Below are positions 6,208-10,437 of a stretch of 10,437 bases of DNA, in pieces. The notes below the pieces were generated by a model, which was given only the letters and a program-made list of their open reading frames with translations, had not been told where the DNA came from and did no database searches. The translations under genes were made by a program, and so were the position numbers. Positions within the stretch are counted from its first letter, which is position 1; each line of letters starts with the position of its first letter. This stretch comes from Rhodoferax sp. (lineage in GTDB: Bacteria; Pseudomonadota; Gammaproteobacteria; Burkholderiales; Burkholderiaceae_C), in assembly GCA_026785765.1 (NCBI GenBank), contig JAJAZK010000410.1:1-10437 (forward strand). The letters run 5' to 3'.

Positions 6208-6684
6208 ATGATCAGCCGAAGAACGCTTTTTCAGATCTCGGGGGTGGCCGCGGTGGCCGGTGCCGGAGGTGCTGCCTGGATGTACTTTGGCGGGCATCGC
6301 TTCAGTGCGGCAGGTACGGCACCCATCGACCCGTACCCGTTCGATCCGATCAGGGCAGAAAACTTCCAGCAAAAGCTATTCATCCCCGGCGGTAGTGGGC
6401 CGTTTGGTGTGCTGGACGTCGCCGGGCCGCTGCAAATCCGGGCCACTGCTGCGAGTTTCCCGATTCTCGAAGGTCAGGCACCGCCGTTCCTGCTGTACCA
6501 GACCGAACAGGCGGGCAAGGCCTATCAGAATCCCATTCTCAGAGCGAAAAGCGGCACCCGCTTTCAGGCAACGCTGCACAACGCGCTGCCAGAACCGACC
6601 ATCATCCACTGGCACGGCCTGCACACGCCCGCCGCCATCGAGGTCTACTGCAAGTCACGTAAGGTCCAGAATCGGTTAACGTAA
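6208..6684 (+). pseudogene. Multicopper oxidase, 5' fragment truncated at about 6637
   Basis: The reading frame gives 158 aa, against roughly 450-600 for intact multicopper oxidases. It has a twin-arginine signal (SRRTLFQ, R4-R5, then a hydrophobic Ala/Gly stretch to about 30), so the intact enzyme was exported folded. The first cupredoxin domain follows, with GPLQIRATA, an ILRAKSGTRFQATLHNALPEPT segment and the copper-ligand motif HWHGLH (H134, H136, H139; two of these are type 2/3 copper ligands). After HTPAA (residue 143) the family sequence, expected to go on like A-M-D-G-x-P, is replaced by unrelated IEVYCKSRK... and a TAA at 6682-6684. The remaining copper sites, including the blue T1 site, are absent, so it cannot be an active oxidase. 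Its place beside copper genes fits a CopA/CueO-like cuprous oxidase. A Shine-Dalgarno, AAGGA (6198-6202), supports ATG 6208. Confidence 0.85.
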
Positions 6685-6939
6685 AATGACCTTCATGATG
6701 CGGAGTGAAGAGTGGGCATCATGAAAGTTGGAGCAGATCGTCGGTGCGCGTCCGCGCTGACTCCGGTGGCATCACACGCCGGCCAGGATCGCGCTGAGCG
6801 CGAACGGTACGAAAAAAGGCTGCACATGCACAACCCGCTCCGGCTTGAGGCCGCACTCTGGATATGGGAAAACGAGGGTGGCGCGTGTGCGCAGGCGATG
6901 CAATCGGAGCACGCACTGCAAGCGGGCATCCCTCAATCG
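6637..6939. other. Breakpoint region between copper cluster and downstream operon
   Basis: About 300 bp of sequence matching neither neighbour. It begins where multicopper oxidase similarity stops. It contains the inverted repeat AAGGTC/GACCTT (6661-6666, 6688-6693) around a GTTAAC, and the perfect 10-bp repeat listed separately. A forward frame is open from GTG 6712 through ATG 6721 into the next gene, but its codon use before 6940 is less GC-rich at third positions and its product is unfamiliar. No transposase or IS end could be recognised. Confidence 0.45.
6692..6725. repeat. Perfect 10-bp inverted repeat with 14-bp spacer
   Basis: TTCATGATGC (6692-6701) and GCATCATGAA (6716-6725) are exact reverse complements. 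The pair sits about 55 bp after the multicopper oxidase breakpoint. It could be an operator dyad for the downstream operon, an RNA hairpin covering possible GTG/ATG starts at 6712 and 6721, or a mobile-element trace. No T-run follows, so it is not a standard terminator. Confidence 0.6.
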
Positions 6940-7182
6940 ATGAACACCGAACTCGGGCACTTGCGCATTCGCATGATCGCCATGGAGAACCTCCTGATCA
7001 CGGTACTTGCACAAGCCCCTGATCAGCAACTCGAACTGGGCCGTGAGATGGCCGCCTTCATTTCCCCAAGGCCCGGTTTTACCCACCATCCCACAACGGT
7101 CGGCGCAGCAACACAAATGGCCCATCTTCTGCAAAGAGCCCGGCACTTCCAGGGCTGGGTCGAAGGCGACGCCCTCGCATGA
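6940..7182 (+). CDS. Small protein of unknown function, first gene of the ATP-grasp operon
   Basis: I do not recognise this 80-aa product. It is largely helical by composition (HLRIRMIAMENLLITVLAQA, then LELGREMAAFI), has no Cys, no signal peptide and no membrane segment, and ends with a His/Arg/Gln-rich helix (MAHLLQRARHFQGW). ATG 6940 is preferred because upstream codons look less gene-like, but no Shine-Dalgarno supports it. The frame stays open back to ATG 6721 or GTG 6712 (153 or 156 aa), where GAAGAG and GGAG are weak binding sites. Its stop overlaps the ATP-grasp start by 4 bp (ATGA), so it is coupled to that gene and probably works with the enzyme, perhaps as a partner subunit. That role is inference. 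Confidence 0.6.
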   Translation: MNTELGHLRIRMIAMENLLITVLAQAPDQQLELGREMAAFISPRPGFTHHPTTVGAATQMAHLLQRARHFQGWVEGDALA

Positions 7183-8879
7183 ATACGCCGCAACTTCCAG
7201 TGTCGGCGGCAGATACCGTCCAATCGCCAGTCCCCACTTCGATAGAGGTGCTGAACAGCGAATGTTTTTGCATCGGCCTGGACACCGCGGCGCTGCGCCG
7301 GGCACTGGAATCCGAGATTGGCCAGGTCGGCCTGTTCGACCTGATCCAGCAGCGCTGCCCCTATCTGTTTGCAGCGCGCCCGGTTTTTCTGTCGCGCGAA
7401 CACGCGCTGCGCATGACCCAACTGGTGCGGGCCATCGAGTCTGTGGTTGCGCTGCCGGCTTACCGCGACGAGGCGCTGGCCACGGCACCGGCCATCGCGC
7501 GCCACGATCCCGGCGGCGCCAAGGGTGTGTTCTTCGGCTACGACTTTCATGCCGCCGAGAACAGCTTCGGGCTCATCGAGATCAACACCAATGCGGGTGG
7601 AGCCATGCTCAACGCCTTGCTGGCACGGGCACAGCGCGCATGCTGCGCAGCCGTCGCTGGACTCTTGCCGCCATCGGCCACGGCCGGTGAATTCGAAGAC
7701 GGCATCGTGTCGATGTTTCGCAACGAGTGGTTGCTCTCTGGCCACACAAGGCCACTGCGCAGCATCGCAATCGTCGACGAGAACCCCGAACAACAGTACC
7801 TCTACCCGGAGTTCCTGCTGTTCCAGCGGCTGTTCCAACGCCATGGGCTGCAGGCGGTGATCGCCGGCCCGACCGAGTTCACATTGCGTGGCGGCGTGGT
7901 CTGGCATGCTGAGTTGGCCATCGACCTGGTCTACAACCGCCTTACCGATTTTTCGCTGGCCGAGCCCGCCAGCGCGATGCTGCGCGAGGCCTATCTGGCC
8001 AACGCCGTGGTGCTTACGCCGCATCCGCAGGCACACGCGCTGTACGCGGACAAGCGCAACCTGGCCTTGCTCAGCGATGCAACGCGGCTGCAGGCGTTGG
8101 GAGTGCCACAGGCCACCCAAGACGTTCTGCTGGCTGGTATTCCCCATACCGAAATCGTGGAGCCGCAGCACGCCGAGCGCCTGTGGCGAGAGCGGCGACG
8201 CCTGTTCTTCAAACCCTTCGCCGGGTTCGGCGGACGCGCCGCCTACCGGGGCGACAAGCTCACACAGCGCGTCTGGCAGGAGATCCTTGCTGGCGGCTAT
8301 GTGGCGCAAGCGCTGGTGGCACCCGGCGGACGGGTCACCTCAAACCAGGAGCCGGTTCAGGTGCTCAAGTTCGATCTGCGAGAGTACACTTACAACGGCC
8401 GCGTTCAATGGGTTGCGGCGCGTTTGTACCAAGGCCAGACGACGAACTTCCGCACCCCCGGTGGCGGCTTTGCGCCGGTTTACGAAGGCCCGGTTGAAGG
8501 GTCTGGCCGTTTGCTATCCAAAAGCTGTGTGCCGACGCAGCATGAAAGCCGATTGTTCCTGCTCGACGACAACGAAGTGAAACCGCTGGCCCACGACCGC
8601 TACGTCGCACTCGTCCGTGGCGAGGCGGCCGCGGCCGAGTTTGCCGACTGCCGTTTCATCCTGGTTGACTGGTACCTGCGCCTGGCCTGCAGCCAACCCG
8701 AAGCCATCGTCAACGAAACCCGCAGCTGGCTGGTGTTCGACGCGCAAGGAGCCATCGACCCGCGCGCTGCGCATGCGATCGAAGCTGCGCCGGTGCCAAC
8801 CGAAGCACACTGGGCCACGGTCCGCGCGCTAGTGTTCGGCAACGTGCGCGCAAATACCCACCCAGAGATCACCCCATGA
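7179..8879 (+). CDS. ATP-grasp-like ligase family protein with extra C-terminal region
   Basis: This 566-aa cytosolic protein shows ATP-grasp-type features. EINTNAGG (134-141) resembles the nucleotide/substrate-loop motif of glutathionylspermidine-synthase-like and circularly permuted ATP-grasps. LVYNRLTDF (about 250-258) precedes a conserved HPQAHALYADKRNLALLSD segment. K345 in FFKPFAGFGGRAAYRG is the likely ATP-binding lysine and glycine loop. KFDLREY (D399, R401, E402) and QTTNFRTPGGG (N423) fit the metal/ATP-binding acidic and Asn positions. The family would form an amide or peptide bond through an acyl-phosphate; the substrates are unknown. Residues about 458-566 (SRLFLLDDNEVKPL... to the end) look like a separate module, including a VDWYLRL and VNETRSWLVFDAQG segment, that I cannot name. 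The gene overlaps both neighbours by 4 bp. It is distinct from the GNAT-ATP-grasp NAGGN synthetase. Confidence 0.75.
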   Translation: MNTPQLPVSAADTVQSPVPTSIEVLNSECFCIGLDTAALRRALESEIGQVGLFDLIQQRCPYLFAARPVFLSREHALRMTQLVRAIESVVALPAYRDEALATAPAIARHDPGGAKGVFFGYDFHAAENSFGLIEINTNAGGAMLNALLARAQRACCAAVAGLLPPSATAGEFEDGIVSMFRNEWLLSGHTRPLRSIAIVDENPEQQYLYPEFLLFQRLFQRHGLQAVIAGPTEFTLRGGVVWHAELAIDLVYNRLTDFSLAEPASAMLREAYLANAVVLTPHPQAHALYADKRNLALLSDATRLQALGVPQATQDVLLAGIPHTEIVEPQHAERLWRERRRLFFKPFAGFGGRAAYRGDKLTQRVWQEILAGGYVAQALVAPGGRVTSNQEPVQVLKFDLREYTYNGRVQWVAARLYQGQTTNFRTPGGGFAPVYEGPVEGSGRLLSKSCVPTQHESRLFLLDDNEVKPLAHDRYVALVRGEAAAAEFADCRFILVDWYLRLACSQPEAIVNETRSWLVFDAQGAIDPRAAHAIEAAPVPTEAHWATVRALVFGNVRANTHPEITP

Positions 8880-10144
8880 GCCAGGCGCGGAACTCCAGGT
8901 CGATCGATCCTGCCGCCGCCCAGAGTGATCTGTCCAGGGGCGACCAATTGGTGGTACTGCTCGAGGGCATTCACCCATCGGCCGTCGATGCGCTGCGCCG
9001 CGACGGCTACACGCGCATCGTCACCCATGCCAAGTCGCTGGGCGGCACTGAGTTGCGCGCGGCGCTGGCCGAGGCGAGTTTTCTGGGCATACGCTCCCGG
9101 ACGCAACTGACCGGGGAAGTTTTGCGGCAGGCGAGCATGCTGGCGGCCATCGGCTGCTTCTGCATCGGTACCAACCAGGTTGACCTCGTCGCCGCCATGC
9201 GCCTGGGTATTCCGGTATTCAACGCGCCGTTTTCCAACACGCGCAGCGTGGCCGAGCTGGTACTGGCGCAGATCATCATGTTGATGCGCGGCGTCCCGGA
9301 GAAGAACGCGGTCCTGCACCGTGGCGGCTGGATCAAGAGCGCCGCGCATTCGTACGAAGTCCGCGGCAAGACGCTTGGCATCGTCGGCTACGGCCACATC
9401 GGCACGCAGATCGGCGTACTGGCCGAACAGCTCGGTATGAGCGTGGTGTTCCGCGACATCGAGGCGAAGCTGCCGCTGGGCAATGCGTTTGAGATGGCAG
9501 GACTCGACGAGCTTCTCAAAGTCTCCGACGTGGTCAGCCTGCATGTCCCGGAAACTGCGGAAACAGCCAACATGATGGGGGCGGCGCAACTCGCGATGAT
9601 GAAGCCGGGAAGCCACCTGATCAATGCATCGCGCGGCACCGTGGTCGACATTGATGCACTTGCGGCCGCGCTGGAGAGCCGCCACCTGCACGGCGCTGCG
9701 ATCGACGTCTTCCCCGTCGAACCGCAAGGCAACGATTCGGCCTTTGTCTCGCCGCTGACGCGTTTCGACAACGTCATCCTGACGCCGCACATCGGTGGCT
9801 CGACCTCGGAGGCGCAGGTGAACATCGGCAGGGAGGTCGCCGCCAAGCTGATCCGGTATGGCAGCAACGGCTCGACCACCTCGGCGGTGAACTTCCCCGA
9901 AGTCGCGCTGCCGGAGCGTGCCGGACGCAGCCGGCTGCTGCATATACACAAGAACGTGCCCGGTGTTCTGGCACACGTCAACGAGAAGCTGTCGTCGGCG
10001 GGTATCAATATCGCCGCGCAATACCTGAGCACGAACCAGGATGTTGGCTACGTGGTGATCGATGTGGACCACGCGGCGACACAGCCGGCACTGACAGATT
10101 TGTGCACGGTGCCTGAAACGATCCGCTGCCGGATTCTGTATTGA
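8876..10144 (+). CDS. serA: D-3-phosphoglycerate dehydrogenase, SerA type with ACT domain
   Basis: The 422-aa enzyme oxidises 3-phosphoglycerate to 3-phosphohydroxypyruvate with NAD, the first step of serine synthesis. It has the substrate-domain segment GCFCIGTNQVDL (93-104), the Rossmann loop GYGHIG (171-176), the catalytic triad R253, E282 and H305, and a C-terminal ACT domain (about 352-422). The triad is offset by exactly 13 from E. coli SerA (R240, E269, H292), and the total length of 422 against 410 fits an N-terminal extension. The ACT serine-binding residues appear kept: H358 and N360 in HIHKN, and N378 in NIAAQYL, so feedback inhibition by serine is likely. It overlaps the ATP-grasp gene by 4 bp, which ties it to that operon. 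Whether it is the only housekeeping copy cannot be seen here. Confidence 0.93.
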   Translation: MSQARNSRSIDPAAAQSDLSRGDQLVVLLEGIHPSAVDALRRDGYTRIVTHAKSLGGTELRAALAEASFLGIRSRTQLTGEVLRQASMLAAIGCFCIGTNQVDLVAAMRLGIPVFNAPFSNTRSVAELVLAQIIMLMRGVPEKNAVLHRGGWIKSAAHSYEVRGKTLGIVGYGHIGTQIGVLAEQLGMSVVFRDIEAKLPLGNAFEMAGLDELLKVSDVVSLHVPETAETANMMGAAQLAMMKPGSHLINASRGTVVDIDALAAALESRHLHGAAIDVFPVEPQGNDSAFVSPLTRFDNVILTPHIGGSTSEAQVNIGREVAAKLIRYGSNGSTTSAVNFPEVALPERAGRSRLLHIHKNVPGVLAHVNEKLSSAGINIAAQYLSTNQDVGYVVIDVDHAATQPALTDLCTVPETIRCRILY

Positions 10145-10154
10145 CGTGCTGGTT

Positions 10155-10184
10155 ACGTCCGACAACGTCCCGCAACGTCCCCAA
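10155..10184 (+). repeat. Three tandem 10-bp repeats between serA and the amidotransferase gene
   Basis: Units ACGTCCGACA, ACGTCCCGCA and ACGTCCCCAA stand head to tail in the 66-bp gap before ATG 10211. One helical turn per unit would suit a protein-binding array, but slippage is as likely. Confidence 0.6.
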
Positions 10185-10210
10185 CCCCCGCCCAAGGCAT
10201 CGAGACTTTC

Positions 10211-10437
10211 ATGTGCGGCATCTGCGGTGAATTGCGATTGGATGGTTCGACGGCCGATACGTTGGCATTCGATCGCATGTCCGACAGCATCGCCAGGCGG
10301 GGCCCGGATCACGCAGGCGTTTTCAGCGACGGCCCGGGGGGCTGGGGCCCCCGCCCCCGGGGGGGGATGCGCCAGACCCCCCGCGCCGCACACCCGCAGG
10401 GGGGGGAGGAACAGAACCAGGGGGTGGTGTTTAGCGA
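10211..10437 (+). CDS. AsnB-family glutamine amidotransferase, NAGGN amidotransferase-like, partial
   Basis: Only the first 75 codons are in the window. MCGICGELRLDG with catalytic C2 marks a class II (Ntn) glutaminase domain, which frees ammonia from glutamine for a C-terminal synthetase domain not seen here. SIARRGPDHAG (about 26-36) is the usual RRGPD glutamine-site motif. MCGICGEL rather than MCGIVG, together with the spacing, resembles N-acetylglutaminylglutamine amidotransferases (AsnO-like) more than plain asparagine synthetase B; this is from memory. From about codon 43 (10337) the product stops resembling the family, yet it keeps the frame and isolated matches (G, R, RA, P, E, VVF), which points to sequence error rather than a gene break. 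There is no clear Shine-Dalgarno; the start is fixed by the mandatory Met-Cys. Confidence 0.8.
   Translation, partial: MCGICGELRLDGSTADTLAFDRMSDSIARRGPDHAGVFSDGPGGWGPRPRGGMRQTPRAAHPQGGEEQNQGVVFS
10337..10437. other. Low-quality, G/C-run-rich contig edge
   Basis: The last ~100 bases hold repeated G and C runs (for example GGGGGG and CCCCC at 10336-10367 and later). The encoded protein loses family similarity while staying in frame and keeping scattered family residues. This looks like base-call substitution errors at a read or contig end. Confidence 0.6.

Noticed and set aside
6661..6693. AAGGTC/GACCTT inverted repeat with a GTTAAC core, considered as an integron attC site
   Set aside because: The core lacks the GTTRRRY consensus and no second simple site or cassette structure is present.
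6640..6720. Insertion-sequence end at the oxidase breakpoint
   Set aside because: No known terminal repeat, target duplication or transposase could be recognised, so only an unexplained junction is reported.
6772..7488. Minus-strand frame ending in a hydrophobic stretch near 6772-6830, like a transporter tail
   Set aside because: Most of it is antisense to the 80-aa gene and the ATP-grasp gene, and the hydrophobic end alone matches nothing I recognise.
7023..8309. 428-aa open frame on the minus strand
   Set aside because: Antisense to the ATP-grasp gene; His/Gln/Arg-rich with no recognisable motif.
8600..10393. 597-aa open frame on the minus strand
   Set aside because: It lies exactly antisense to serA and the ATP-grasp gene, both with clear catalytic motifs. 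It shows no domain and is a high-GC shadow frame.

Overview
The window looks like a piece of a GC-rich betaproteobacterial genome, probably Burkholderiales. This rests on base composition, ATGA-coupled operons, and resemblance of the copper-locus proteins to what I recall from that group; no marker gene fixes the taxon. All convincing genes lie on the + strand. The last ~100 bases look like a poor-quality contig edge.

Region 1 (about 300-3184) is a copper-handling cluster. It holds a cytosolic many-cysteine four-helix copper storage protein (Csp/DUF326), an exported Met-rich DUF305 protein, an unrecognised exported protein with a C-x3-C motif, a second exported and extremely Met-rich protein, and a small DUF2933 membrane protein. 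It ends in a methyltransferase (ICMT-like) gene wrecked by an internal deletion.

Region 2 (3265-6169) is an envelope module: a LemA lipoprotein, two successive TPM-domain proteins (the first YgcG-like with a Gly-rich tail), an exported SRPBCC/START-like protein, and a small SHOCT membrane protein. The first three are tightly packed and probably cotranscribed. A Tat-exported multicopper oxidase gene starts at 6208 but is cut off just after its first copper-ligand motif (HWHGLH), near base 6637. The sequence after the break is unrelated and carries a perfect 10-bp inverted repeat.

Region 3 (6940-10437) is a different operon: a small unknown protein, a 566-aa ATP-grasp-like enzyme with an extra C-terminal part, a SerA-type D-3-phosphoglycerate dehydrogenase, and the start of an AsnB-family glutamine amidotransferase. 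The first three genes overlap by 4 bp each. The amidotransferase N-terminus resembles N-acetylglutaminylglutamine (NAGGN) amidotransferases. The operon may therefore make an amidated small peptide or osmolyte, with SerA possibly feeding precursor. This is the best candidate for an undescribed pathway here.

The two broken genes suggest that the copper island is rearranged and eroding at its right edge, with Region 3 as neighbouring sequence beyond the breakpoint. No copper pump, sensor-regulator, transposase, RNA gene or CRISPR array was found in the window.
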